From NCBI GenBank assembly GCA_004963905.1, contig SUGL01000030.1:1-64000 (forward strand): a stretch of 64,000 bases of DNA, in the 5' to 3' direction. Every line of letters begins with the position of its first letter. Positions within the stretch are counted from its first letter, which is position 1. A model generated the notes under the pieces. The model searched no databases, had not been told where the DNA came from, and saw only the letters and a list, made by a program, of their open reading frames with translations. This DNA is from Mesorhizobium sp. Its GTDB lineage: Bacteria > Pseudomonadota > Alphaproteobacteria > Rhizobiales > Rhizobiaceae. Both the position numbers and the translations under genes were made by a program. Positions 34,479 through 43,407 of the stretch are shown piece by piece.

Positions 34479-36471
34479 TCAGCGTTCGGGCAATCCCGCC
34501 AGCTTCAAGGCTTCGACCATCTGGTCTGCCCATTCCGGCGTGTTCCGAAAGATAGGCAGCAACCGGAATCGCTCTATCGTGAAGTCCGGCTGAACGGTGA
34601 GCAGCTTTTGCGCGGCCCAGCGGGCAGTCTCCAGATCGCCGTCCATCGCCGACCAGGCGGCGAGGTATCGATAGGGAATGACGATGTCAGGATGGGCCGC
34701 GATGATCTCGCGGGCGATCGTAACGGCCCGGGAAAGAGAGCCGGTCTTGGCCAAGGCGTAGCCCGTTCCCAATCTCACGGCGAATGCGAACGGATCCATC
34801 GGGCTCAGCGTCATCGCCCGATGGAACCGGTCCAGGGCCAAGGCGGCTTCGTTCTTGTAGATCGCGATCCAGCCACGGCGTGCCCATGCCCACGCATTGT
34901 TCGGATCGAGCGCGAGTGCCCTTTCGATGAAGGTGGCTGCGCGCTCCTGCTCGCCGCACATGCTCAACGCCCAACCGGCGACAGCCAGGGCGGTAGGATC
35001 GTCGCCGATCGAGCCGGCAGCCTCAACTGCGGCGAGCGCCTTTTCCAGCTCGCTTTCAGGGTGCTCGGCCCACAGAAACACGGCGTTCGAGGCGTGGCAC
35101 CACGCCAGAAGCGCATGCGCGCGGCCATAGGCAGGATCGATGGCGATCGCTTTCCGGAGTAGCTCTATTGCCAGGTCGTTGGCGTCCTTGCGGCGCCCCC
35201 AAATGTTCGGATAGGCGCGCATGACGAGGTCATAGGCCCTGAGGCTGGCCGGCGGCTTGCGTCTGGCCAGCTCGATCTCGGCACCGCGGATGGCTGGATG
35301 GATGGCGCCGGCCACCTGCGCTGCGATCCTGTCCTGGAACTCGAAAACGTCCTCGGTCGCGCCCTCGTAGCGCTCGGACCACAATTGTGTCCGCGTGTCG
35401 GCATCGACCAGTTGCACGGAAATGCGCAGACGGTCGCCGCCCCGCCGGACCGTGCCTTCGACCACGTAGTTGACGCCGAGCTCACGGCCAACCTCGCGCA
35501 CGTCGGCGAAGCGTCCCTTGTAGGTGAAGGCGGACTGGCGCGCGATGACGAAGAAGTTGCGGATTCGCGAAAGCGCGGCGGTGATCTCCTCGACGACGCC
35601 GTCGGCGAAATACTCGTCGTCCGCCCCGCCAAGATTGTCGAAAGGCATCACCGCCACCGAGGGCTGGTCGTGCGGCCTCGCCGCCGTGGAGATAGGCTGG
35701 GCCAGTTGGGAGGTGTCGCGCGTCGGCGCCGCCTGGCGATCTCCGCCCCGCGTTTCCAGCGACGCTGCCAATGACTGCGTCTGTGCCTCGGGTTCCACGC
35801 CCAGATGCTTCTTCAGCAGCGCGGCAGGTCTCGAACTGACGCAAGGCCGCGTTCTCGTGGCCCCTCACGGCGTAGATCCGCATCAACGCCCGATGCGCCG
35901 GCTCGGCGGCCGGATCCGAGGCAAGCAGCCTTTCGGCGAGCCGTTCGCAAGCCGCTTCGTCCGCGGATCCGGCTTCGGGCTTCGCCAGGCTCAGCCGCTC
36001 CACCAGCTGCTGCGCCTTCTGCCGGAATCTCTCCTGATACGGGCCGAACCATTCATCCAGACCGTCGGGAATGACTTCGCCCGCAAGCACATCGCCACGG
36101 TAGAGGTCTGCGGCGAAGGCGAGGTTCGCCGTCCCGCCGTCAGCGAGCTTGCGCTCGAAGAGCCAGACATCGGCCTCATCCGGGCCGGCCGTCAGCGCAA
36201 CCGTTTCCTGGTCCCCGTCGATGGAAACGGCTGCATTGCCGGCGGCGGGAAACCAACGCCTGATGTCGGCCAGCGCCTGGCGCAGGCTATTGCGCGACTG
36301 CGCATCCCCTCGTCCGGGCCAAAACCCTTCGCAAAGCCGTTCGCGAGAGTGGCCTCGGCGACCCGCCAAGACCAGGGCGGCAAAAAGAAGCGCCGACTTG
36401 CGCGTTGCGAAGCGGACGGGCTGGCCATCTGCGGAAGTCACCTCGAGACCGCCAAGCAACCGGATGCGCAC
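34479..36471 (-). pseudogene. frameshifted BTAD/TolB-like/TPR regulator
   Basis: Two adjacent minus-strand frames make one protein when joined. 36471-35821 encodes 217 residues of SARP/BTAD type (ATRKSALLFAALVLAGRRGH through ALRQFETC-R). 35819-34479 continues with LLKKHLGVEPE, a TolB-like domain (SVAVMPFDNLGGADDEYFAD) and TPR repeats ending LKLAGLPER. Removing the single base at 35820 (C on the plus strand) restores CRLLKKHLGVEP, exactly the junction found in intact BTAD regulators. The joined product would be about 660 residues, like the paralogue at 19194 (683). Either a recent inactivating insertion or a sequencing error; both halves are otherwise free of stops. Confidence 0.8.
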
Positions 36472-36641
36472 GACTGCCCTCCGAATTTCGAACGCACCGG
36501 CACAATAGCATCTTCGCTGGTCGATTTAACGCGGATTTAACGGCGATCCGATGGCCTTTCCTCAACGGTTCACGCTTGGCTGAACAAGCGCAAATCGTCT
36601 CCGTGACACGCTCCGGCATTAGTCTGGAACGGGAGAGCGAA

Positions 36642-36890
36642 ATGGCTCACACGGAAACTCACGCGAAGACCCGCGCATCGAACCAGCGGCTGCTCGGGGC
36701 AACGTCGAAAAGCGTGGCGGCAGCACTCGCTGCCTTCACGGCCTGGCGGCGGGCCGCTGCAGGACGCAGGGCGTTGGCAGACCTGACGCCTGATCAGCTG
36801 AAGGATATCGGCTGTCTGGAGCCCCGTGCGCCGAAGTTCGTCGTCAGGGTCGGGGTCGGCCTCATGACGGACCTGATGTCGATGAGATGA
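36642..36890 (+). CDS. DUF1127 small protein
   Basis: An 82-residue basic protein ending in a DUF1127 (YjiS-like) domain: AWRRAAAGRRALADLTPDQLKDIG is spread over about residues 35-58, with the Leu-x-Asp-x-Leu-x-Asp-x-Gly core (LADLTPDQLKDIG). Arginine-rich DUF1127 proteins of alphaproteobacteria take part in RNA turnover and phosphate or stress responses. The start follows GGGAGAGCGA. It is divergent from the frameshifted regulator at 34479-36471. Confidence 0.8.
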   Translation: MAHTETHAKTRASNQRLLGATSKSVAAALAAFTAWRRAAAGRRALADLTPDQLKDIGCLEPRAPKFVVRVGVGLMTDLMSMR

Positions 36891-36959
36891 GGTTCGCCAC
36901 CTATCTCGCGTCGCTCGAAACCTGCGTGTCGCTGCCACCGCCAATCATGGAGGGTAATC

Positions 36960-37319
36960 ATGCATGTGAGGACTGGCACGCCCATTGCACCCACGACATT
37001 TTCGCGGGGGGAAGCGCTGAGCCTCCTTTCGGCCGGCATTGCGGGGCCGTGCTGTGGCGAGGCCAATGAGATGCTGGCCTGGCTCTACCTGCTGCCGCCC
37101 AGCGAGCCAGCATCCAACGAGACGGGCGCCGAAGCGCCAGTCGATCGCCCCCGGCTGTGGCTTCGCCTGCGCAGCCTCTTCGACCCGACGCCGGCATCGG
37201 CGTCGGGAGCAGGTTGCGGGGCTTGGGCGGCGTGCCGGCAGCATCGAACTCGAACGTGCTACCGCATCGACAAGCTGGTATATTCCTCGACGCTTTCTTT
37301 AACCGGGCGGAGGATCATC
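36960..37319 (+). other. in-frame leader before the phytochelatin-synthase-like gene
   Basis: An open stretch of 120 codons in frame with the next gene. ATG 36960 is preceded by GGAGGG at good spacing, so translation from here is possible. It would bury the signal peptide of the next protein internally. The encoded residues (for example MLAWLYLLPPSEP) match nothing I know. It may be a longer N-terminus, a decoy or simply the untranslated leader. Confidence 0.35.
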
Positions 37320-38042
37320 GTGTCTGCGCGTTTGTATTCGCTCTTGCTGATATTTATTTTGGCTGCATCAGGCGCCTTCTCGGAGACGCTGAAGCTTCCG
37401 GACAACCTGACCGGATTCAGTTCCCCATCCGGAGAGGGCTTTCTGGTCGAGAGCACGGCGAAGGAAGCCTATTTCCCTCTCGCGAGCAACTTTCTCACGC
37501 AAAAGACGCAGGCCTATTGCGGTGTGGCAAGCATCGTCATGGTGCTGAATGCACTCAACGTTCCTGCACCTTCGGTGCCGGAATACGAACCCTACAGGAC
37601 GTTCACGCAGGACAATGTCCTCAACGAGCACACAGAGGCCATTCTTCCTCGGCAGGTCCTGGACAAGCAGGGAATGACGCTCGACCAGATTGGGGCCATT
37701 CTTTCCACGCAGCCGATCAAGGCCGAGGTCCGCCATGCTTCGGATGCCAGCCTCGAGCAGTTCCGGACCCAGGCCAGTTCATTCCTTTCCAAACCCGGAC
37801 ACTTCGTCATCGTCAACTATCTGCGCAAGGCGATAGGCCAGGAAAAGGGCGGTCATATATCCCCGCTCGCCGCTTACGACGAGAAGGCGGACAGGTTCCT
37901 GATCCTCGATGTCGCTCGTTACAAATATCCGCCGGTGTGGGTGAAAACGGTCGACCTGTTCGGGGCGATGAACACGGTCGACAGCGACAACCAGAACAGG
38001 ACCCGCGGATATGTGCTGATATCGTCGCCGTCGGCAGAGTAG
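37320..38042 (+). CDS. secreted phytochelatin-synthase-like cysteine protease
   Basis: A 240-residue protein of the phytochelatin synthase family (papain-like). The catalytic triad is visible as Cys67 (TQAYCGVASIVMVLNAL), His179 (EKGGHISPLAAYD) and Asp197 (ILDVARYKYPPVWV). Bacterial members are half-length and mainly remove glycine from glutathione instead of polymerising it. The N-terminus (SARLYSLLLIFILAASGAFS) is a Sec signal peptide, so it acts in the periplasm. GTG 37320 is chosen because GGAGG lies 6 nt upstream and the signal peptide starts there; an in-frame ATG at 36960 also has a good ribosome site. Confidence 0.85.
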   Translation: MSARLYSLLLIFILAASGAFSETLKLPDNLTGFSSPSGEGFLVESTAKEAYFPLASNFLTQKTQAYCGVASIVMVLNALNVPAPSVPEYEPYRTFTQDNVLNEHTEAILPRQVLDKQGMTLDQIGAILSTQPIKAEVRHASDASLEQFRTQASSFLSKPGHFVIVNYLRKAIGQEKGGHISPLAAYDEKADRFLILDVARYKYPPVWVKTVDLFGAMNTVDSDNQNRTRGYVLISSPSAE

Positions 38043-38128
38043 CCTGCCAAACCCTCCGCCTTGCGAACGGCTCGCGGCCGAACGGGCCGGCGCCATACCG
38101 TTGTCCTCGCTCTCTCGATCACATGGAC

Positions 38129-39058
38129 CTACGGCTCGAACGAAGCGACCGCCACCAGCTGCTCGCGCAGCCAGGCATTGCCGGCGTCGCGGTCCAATCG
38201 GCGATGCCAGTACATCGTGACGTCCATCGCCGGCGATTCCATCGGCGGCATGAAAATATCCAGATCGAGGCGTTCGGCCACCTGACGCGCAAAGTGAACA
38301 GGGATGCTGCCGAGCAGGTCGGTGGTCGCCACGGCAAGCGCAACGGCCTGGAAATGCGGAACGGTGATGGCGACCTTGCGAGACAGGCCGAGCTTCTGGA
38401 GCGCCGGATCGATGGTGCCGGACCTGCTCCCGTCGGCCGAGCGCAACACCTGCGGGATGGCGCAGAAAACGTCGGCTGAAAGGGCCTCCCCTGGCCGGAT
38501 CTCCCTTGCGCTGATCAAGGGATGCCCGCGCCGGGCGATGCAGACGAGCCAGGAACGGAACAGCCTCTGGCTGGCGATCCACTCCGGGGTCTCCAACGCC
38601 CTGTCCAGGACGATGTCGGCCTTACCGTCGCTCAGCAGGCCGAAAACGTCGGCCGATGGGTAGTCCATCATCTGGAGGACGACCGAATGCGCGGTCGGCG
38701 TGACCCTCGCCGCCAGCTTCGGCATCAGCAATGTCGAGAAATAGTCCGATCCGACCAGCATGAAGGATCGCGTCGACGTCTGAGGGTCGAAGGCAGCGCT
38801 TGCCGCAAGGGCCTCTTCGATCTGCACCAGCGCCTGGCGCACCGGCTCCTTCAGCTGGAGCGCTCGCGGTGTCGGCATCATGCGGTTGCCGTCGCGCACG
38901 AAAAGCTCGTCACCGAGGATGGCGCGCAGGCGTCCGAGCGCCGAGCTGACCGCTGGCTGTGACAGGCCGACCCGTTCGCCGGCACGTACCGTGCTCAGCT
39001 CGAGCATCATGGCATCGAACACGCGCAGCAGGTTGAGATCGAACGCGGCCAAATTCAC
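38129..39058 (-). CDS. LysR-family regulator (NodD/NahR-like branch)
   Basis: A 309-residue LysR regulator. The N-terminal DLNLLRVFDAMMLELSTVRA and the recognition helix GLSQPAVSSALGRLRAILGD have the pattern of the NodD/NahR/LinR branch. The effector domain spans about 90-300. Divergent from the cupin gene at 39175, with an inverted repeat in the 116-bp gap; it probably controls that gene and itself. Confidence 0.85.
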   Translation of the reverse strand: MNLAAFDLNLLRVFDAMMLELSTVRAGERVGLSQPAVSSALGRLRAILGDELFVRDGNRMMPTPRALQLKEPVRQALVQIEEALAASAAFDPQTSTRSFMLVGSDYFSTLLMPKLAARVTPTAHSVVLQMMDYPSADVFGLLSDGKADIVLDRALETPEWIASQRLFRSWLVCIARRGHPLISAREIRPGEALSADVFCAIPQVLRSADGSRSGTIDPALQKLGLSRKVAITVPHFQAVALAVATTDLLGSIPVHFARQVAERLDLDIFMPPMESPAMDVTMYWHRRLDRDAGNAWLREQLVAVASFEP

Positions 39059-39071
39059 GGCGCCAATATCC

Positions 39072-39087
39072 CGAATACGATCATTCG
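39072..39087. promoter_or_regulatory. inverted repeat, putative LysR binding site
   Basis: CGAAT and ATTCG arms with a 6-bp spacer, between the divergent LysR and cupin genes and close to the LysR start. The position is where an autoregulatory site is expected. Confidence 0.45.
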
Positions 39088-39174
39088 ATTTCCGCCAGTC
39101 GGATCATTGCCCTAACGATGCAAACGGCGCCGCAGCACCGAACCTAGCTGACCGAACATGGAAAGGGAAACGCC

Positions 39175-39624
39175 ATGAACATCGCCACAGGCTCGGCGCG
39201 CGCCGTCAAATGGATGGACACGGTCTACAGGATCAATGTCGCCAGATACCAGAGCGGCGGCATCGTCGGTGTCTTCGAATCGACCGTGCCTTCGCGGGGC
39301 GGCCCGCCGGTTCACGTGCACCACAATGAGGACGAGGTGATCCATGTGATCGAAGGGGAATACGATTTCTGGCTCGATGGTCAGGTCATGGCGGTGCGGC
39401 CGGGCGCGTCGATCTTCCTGCCCCGCGGCGTGCCGCACACGTTCCGCGTCGTGAGTGCCGGGCCGGGCCGCAACCTTACGATCCTGACGCCCGGCGGGCT
39501 GGAGGAATTCTTCGTGGAGGCGGCCGCACGCGAACTGCGCATTCCTGACCAGATAGCGGAAGTGGCGGAACTTGCAGGCTGCTATGGGATCGAGTTCCGT
39601 GGACCGGCCAAGTGGGTCGACTAG
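39175..39624 (+). CDS. cupin-domain protein
   Basis: A 149-residue single-domain cupin. Motif 1 is PPVHVHHNEDEVIHVIEGE and motif 2 is SIFLPRGVPHTFRV, giving the His/His/Glu/His metal site. It starts at ATG 39175 after GGAAAGGGAAACGCC. It is related to the cupin at 21951, with the same motif layout and the LTLLTPGG/LTILTPGG strand. Divergent from the LysR regulator at 38129. The substrate is unknown. Confidence 0.85.
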   Translation: MNIATGSARAVKWMDTVYRINVARYQSGGIVGVFESTVPSRGGPPVHVHHNEDEVIHVIEGEYDFWLDGQVMAVRPGASIFLPRGVPHTFRVVSAGPGRNLTILTPGGLEEFFVEAAARELRIPDQIAEVAELAGCYGIEFRGPAKWVD

Positions 39625-39849
39625 GGCCCGTTGATATTCGGTTGAGGCCGGTCTGCAAACGACGGTTTCCTGCGCTTCCGGCCTTTGCCGGCCGAAACGT
39701 TGAGTACAGCGCAGTGTCCCGGTGGCGTGGCTGCTGAAACTCCGGCCGCGTCAGTCCTTCGCGCGGGTTCCAACTGCGTGCAAGGGAGGGGGGCGCGGTC
39801 ACCAGTGAACAGGAGAAGTCCGGCCGCACGCGACGCCCGGACCACAGCA
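39625..39849. other. 225-bp gap between convergent genes
   Basis: No gene is supported here. A hairpin-rich segment lies at 39672-39695 (GCTTCCGGCCTTTGCCGGCC). The sequence has the look of a dispersed repeat or the end of a decayed mobile element, but I cannot identify it, and no transposase frame or terminal inverted repeat is visible. Confidence 0.4.
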
Positions 39850-40710
39850 TCAGCCGACGTGCCTGGCGAGAAACTCGCGCATGGCTGCCCCGATCTCGCG
39901 GGCATGGGTCTCCAGCGCGAAGTGACCGCTGTCGACGAAACGAACTTCGGCCGATGGCACGTCCCGCTTGAACGCCTCGGCGCCAGCCGGAATGAAGAAC
40001 GGATCCTTCTCACCCCAGATGGCCAGGACGGGCGGCTGATACTGGCGCAGATAGGCCTGAATCGTGTCGTAGAGCGCGACGTTGGACTGATAGTCGAGCA
40101 AGAGGTCGAGCTGGATCTCGTTGTTGCCCGACCGCGACAGATAGAAGTCATCCAGATTCCGGCCGTCGGGCGAGATCAGGCTGGGGTCTGCAACGCCGTG
40201 GGTATACTGGAACAGCGTCGTCTGCGGGGTCAGGAAACCGCGCAGGGCGTCGCGGTTGGCCTGGGTGGGCTCTTTCCAGTAAGCCTGGACCGGCGCGAAC
40301 GCGTCCGAAACGCCCTCCAGATATGTGTTGCCGTTCTGCGTGATGATCGCGGTGATCCGGTCGGGGTGTTTCACCGCCAGCCGGAAGCCGATCGGCGCGC
40401 CATAATCGAACACGTACAACGCGAACTTGTCGATACCGACCACTTCCGTGAAGCGGCCGATCACGTTCGAGAGGTTTTCGAACTTGTAAGCGAACTGATC
40501 GCGCGCCGGCTGCTCGGTCATACCGAAGCCCGGAAGATCGGGTGCCACGACATGATAACGGCCCGCTAGCTCCGGGATCAGATCCCTGAACATGTGGCTC
40601 GCGCTGGGGAAGCCGTGGAGCAGAAGCAGGGTTGGACGGCTGGCGTCGCCGGCTTCCCGGTAGAAGACATTGAGGCCGTCTACATCGACGGTCCTGAACT
40701 GAACGTGCAT
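39850..40710 (-). CDS. alpha/beta hydrolase, haloalkane dehalogenase/epoxide hydrolase-like
   Basis: A 286-residue cytoplasmic hydrolase. The oxyanion motif is LLLLHGFPSASHMFRDLIP. The nucleophile elbow reads YVFDYGAPIGFR, where an Asp replaces the usual Ser, as in haloalkane dehalogenases and epoxide hydrolases. The terminal catalytic His is in DSGHFALETH and the acid near WGEKDPFF. ATG 40710 is chosen because AAGGAGA lies 7 nt upstream. It follows the AhpD-like gene at 40790 on the same strand after 79 bp, so the two may be co-regulated by the LysR protein at 41459. Confidence 0.85.
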   Translation of the reverse strand: MHVQFRTVDVDGLNVFYREAGDASRPTLLLLHGFPSASHMFRDLIPELAGRYHVVAPDLPGFGMTEQPARDQFAYKFENLSNVIGRFTEVVGIDKFALYVFDYGAPIGFRLAVKHPDRITAIITQNGNTYLEGVSDAFAPVQAYWKEPTQANRDALRGFLTPQTTLFQYTHGVADPSLISPDGRNLDDFYLSRSGNNEIQLDLLLDYQSNVALYDTIQAYLRQYQPPVLAIWGEKDPFFIPAGAEAFKRDVPSAEVRFVDSGHFALETHAREIGAAMREFLARHVG

Positions 40711-40789
40711 GGAGGTCTCCTTAGTCGAAGGCATCTGCGTGCGTCGATTGACAGCCCGGATGCCTTCGCCGGTGGTTGGTTTCGGGAAA

Positions 40790-41338
40790 TCAGGCCGCTT
40801 TGCGGGCCGCGACACGTGGAAAGTCGATCTCGGTACCGAGGGCTACGTTGATCGTGTTGGTGAAGACGTTGAGCGCCACATGCGCAATGATCTCGACGAG
40901 CTCGGCGTTCGAATAGCCGGCGCGCTTGACCGCATCGATGTCGACGTCGCCAACGTGTCCGCGCTCCCGCACGAGCTTGGCGGCGAAGCGCACGGCTGCA
41001 TCCGCCGTGACATCGTTCGACGCTCCGTTGCGGTTGGCGGCGATCTCCGCGTCGTCCAGCTTCGCGAGGTTGCCGGCGAGGTAGGTATGTGCCGAGAGGC
41101 AGTAGTCGCAGCCATTCAGCTCGGCGACGGCCAACGCGATGCGCTCACGCGTCGGCGCAGGCAGCGCGCCTTTGCCGAGAGCGCCGGAGAAGGCGAGATA
41201 AGCCTCCAGCGCCGCTGGGCTGTTGGCAATGATCCGGAACAGGTTCGGCACCGTGCCGAGTTGCTTCTTGACGCCGGCGAGCAGCGGCTGCGCCGCGCCG
41301 GGCGCCTCTTCCAATGTGGGGGTGGGAATGCGGGACAT
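40790..41338 (-). CDS. AhpD-like carboxymuconolactone decarboxylase family protein
   Basis: A 182-residue helical protein of the carboxymuconolactone decarboxylase/AhpD family. The peroxidase-type active site CDYCLSAHTYLAGN (Cys-x-x-Cys-x3-His) is complete, so a thiol peroxidase or reductase role is likely. ATG 41338 is preferred because AAGGAG lies 8 nt upstream; GTG 41347 is the alternative. Divergent from the LysR gene at 41459 and upstream of the alpha/beta hydrolase. Confidence 0.85.
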   Translation of the reverse strand: MSRIPTPTLEEAPGAAQPLLAGVKKQLGTVPNLFRIIANSPAALEAYLAFSGALGKGALPAPTRERIALAVAELNGCDYCLSAHTYLAGNLAKLDDAEIAANRNGASNDVTADAAVRFAAKLVRERGHVGDVDIDAVKRAGYSNAELVEIIAHVALNVFTNTINVALGTEIDFPRVAARKAA

Positions 41339-41418
41339 GATTTTCACTCCTTAGGGGAAGGCGCCAATCGGCCTTTCGAGGAGCGTAAGTATTCCCTTCC
41401 GAAAAATGGTAGAAGACA

Positions 41419-41435
41419 CTATCTTTGAAAGCTAG
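41419..41435. promoter_or_regulatory. putative LysR binding site
   Basis: CTATCTTTGAAAGCTAG is a 17-bp inverted repeat with one mismatched pair and fits the T-N11-A rule. It lies 24 bp before the LysR start and 81 bp before the AhpD-like gene, between the divergent promoters. Confidence 0.6.
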
Positions 41436-41458
41436 ACTTCGGCAATACGAGAGGGAAA

Positions 41459-42388
41459 ATGGATCGATTTGAGGCGATGCGCACCCTTGTCGCTGCGGTC
41501 GACGGTGGCAGTCTGTCTGCCGCGTCCCGAATGTTGAGCATTCCGCTGCCAACCGTCAGCCGCCGAGTGGCGGACCTCGAAGCGCTCCTCGGATCGCAAT
41601 TGGTGGTGCGAACCAGCCGCAAGCTCCTGCCGACCGAGGCCGGTGCGGCCTATGTCGCTTCGGCGCGCCGTGTACTGGAAGAATTGGCCGAGGCTGAACG
41701 GGCGGCAGCCGGCGAATACCGCACGCCGCGTGGTGAGCTTCTGGTCACTGCGCCGATCATGTTCGGCAAGATGCACGTCGCGCCAATCGTCCATGAGTTT
41801 CTCAGTGCCTACCCTGAGGTCACGGTTCGTCTTGTCCTGTCCGACAAGATTATGGATTTGGCCGAATCCCACATCGATGTCGCGGTCAGGATAGGGAAGC
41901 TGCCAGACAGCGCACTGCTTGCACGCCGCGTCGGCGAGGTGCGGTGGGTGACCTGCGCGAGCGCTGCCTACCTGGAGCGACGCGGCGTACCCGTCTCTCC
42001 GAACGAGTTGCCGGATCATGAGTGTATCGCCTTCGAGGGTCTTGAACCCTGGCGGGATTGGTCCTTCGCCGGCACCAATGGCGAGAAGACAGTCGTCATC
42101 CGCCCGCGATATTCGGTAAATACGGCGGACGCAGTGATCGCCGGCGCTGTCGCTGGCCTGGGGATCGCTTGTGTCATGTCGTACCAGGCGGCTGAGAGCA
42201 TCCGTGCGGGCGCACTCCGCTCGATCCTTGATGCGTGGGCGCCGGCGTCAATGCCGGTACAGATCGTGCACGCCGCCCGGCAGCATCAGCCGCTCAAGTT
42301 GCGGGCTTTTCTCGAGTTCGTCGCGCCGCGCCTGCAGCGGCGTTTGGATTCGATTGGAAAGGTGTTTCAAGCGGAAAGAGCAGGGTGA
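41459..42388 (+). CDS. LysR-family regulator
   Basis: A 309-residue LysR protein of the common AaeR/DsdC-like branch. The HTH is MRTLVAAVDGGSLSAASRML then PLPTVSRRVADLEALLGSQL. The effector domain starts near residue 90 (GELLVTAPIMFGKMHVAPIV). It begins with GAGAGGGAAA before the ATG. It is divergent from the AhpD-like/hydrolase genes, which are its likely targets. Confidence 0.85.
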   Translation: MDRFEAMRTLVAAVDGGSLSAASRMLSIPLPTVSRRVADLEALLGSQLVVRTSRKLLPTEAGAAYVASARRVLEELAEAERAAAGEYRTPRGELLVTAPIMFGKMHVAPIVHEFLSAYPEVTVRLVLSDKIMDLAESHIDVAVRIGKLPDSALLARRVGEVRWVTCASAAYLERRGVPVSPNELPDHECIAFEGLEPWRDWSFAGTNGEKTVVIRPRYSVNTADAVIAGAVAGLGIACVMSYQAAESIRAGALRSILDAWAPASMPVQIVHAARQHQPLKLRAFLEFVAPRLQRRLDSIGKVFQAERAG

Positions 42389-42414
42389 GGCAGACGAGTT
42401 TCAAAGCGCCAATG

Positions 42415-42712
42415 CATGTCGCCCAAAAGTGCGCAGCGGTTTTGGGAAAACGACATGCATCAAAACAAAGACTTAAAGCGCGGCGCCTGAATCCGCTTCA
42501 GCGCGACGCGCTTTTAAGGCGCGATACCTGCGGGCGGCGCGCGGCTCATGGCGCTGGCCAATGAGGCAATCAGCGGCAGCTTCGGCAAGGATCAAGGCCA
42601 CCTTGGCCGGTGGAGGATTGGTGCCGACGGTGGGCTCGCCCGATCGCAGGCGAGCCGTGACAAAGCTGCCGTAAGCGGTTCGCCGTTTCCGTGAAACGGT
42701 GAAAAGCTCTAG
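42415..42712. repeat. RIME-like repeats filling the gap before efp
   Basis: Two repeat pieces lie in this 320-bp gene-free gap. 42415-42500 holds a hairpin segment (GTGCGCAGCGGTTTTGGGAA with GACATGCATCAAAAC). 42675-42712 repeats the end of the element at 929-1031 (GCGGTTCGCCGTTTCCGTGA). The second piece ends inside the efp stop codon (42709-42711), so the repeat forms the very 3' end of that gene. Nothing else is recognised in between. Confidence 0.65.
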
Positions 42713-43293
42713 TCTTTCGCGCGCTCGACGTAGGAGCCGTCGGCGGTCATCACCACCACGCGCGTGCCGGCGGTGATGTGCGGCGGCACGGCTGTGCGCA
42801 CGCCGTTGGAAAGCACGGCCGGCTTGTAGGACGAAGACGCCGTCTGGCCCTTGGTGACCGGCTCGGTATCGACCACCTCGAACACCGCGCGCTGCGGCAG
42901 CGTCAGCGAGATCGGCACGCCGTTGAACTGCGCCAGTTGCACGGCCATGCCTTCCTGCAGGTAGGGTGCCATGTCGCCGACCACGCTTTCGGAGGCCACG
43001 ACCTGGTCGTAGCTTTCCGGATTCATGAAATGGAAGCCTTCGCCGTCGGAATAGAGGAAAGTGTGCTCGCGCTCCTCGACATAGGCGCGCTCGACCATCT
43101 CGGTCGTGCGGTAGCGCTCCGAAACCTTCACCCCGTCGCCGATGCGGCGCATGTCGAGCTGCGTCACCGGCGTGCCCTTGCCAGGGTGGATGTTTTCGGC
43201 AAAGAGGATGACATAGAGCTTGCCGTCCTTATCGACGACGTTGCCTTTGCGTAAGGAACTGGCGATGACCTTGACCACGGTATTCGATCCCAT
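42709..43293 (-). CDS. efp: translation elongation factor P
   Basis: A 194-residue EF-P, which rescues ribosomes stalled at polyproline. All three beta-barrel domains are present: KVIASSLRKGNVV (domain I), FHFMNPESYDQV (domain II) and ETEPVTKGQTASSSYKPAV with the C-terminal TADGSYVERAKD (domain III). The modifiable lysine is Lys39 in ENIHPGKGTP, and its probable modifying enzyme EpmA is encoded divergently at 43408. ATG 43293 gives five extra residues (MGSNT) compared with the usual MVKVIASS start; GTG 43278 would restore it. The stop codon overlaps a dispersed repeat. Confidence 0.95.
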   Translation of the reverse strand: MGSNTVVKVIASSLRKGNVVDKDGKLYVILFAENIHPGKGTPVTQLDMRRIGDGVKVSERYRTTEMVERAYVEEREHTFLYSDGEGFHFMNPESYDQVVASESVVGDMAPYLQEGMAVQLAQFNGVPISLTLPQRAVFEVVDTEPVTKGQTASSSYKPAVLSNGVRTAVPPHITAGTRVVVMTADGSYVERAKD

Positions 43294-43407
43294 TCGAGTT
43301 TTTCGGCCTGCAAGCGTCGATTGCCATGAGGCGGCGACGGCGGCCATCGCGTGCGCCCTAGCGCATCTTGCGCCGAACCGCCAGCCTTCCGAGCGATTTT
43401 CCTGCCC

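Noticed and set aside
36887..37069. A 60-residue frame overlapping the DUF1127 stop codon
   Set aside because: It is ATGA-coupled to the DUF1127 gene but has no ribosome site of its own, an unusual His/Cys-rich composition and no family resemblance.
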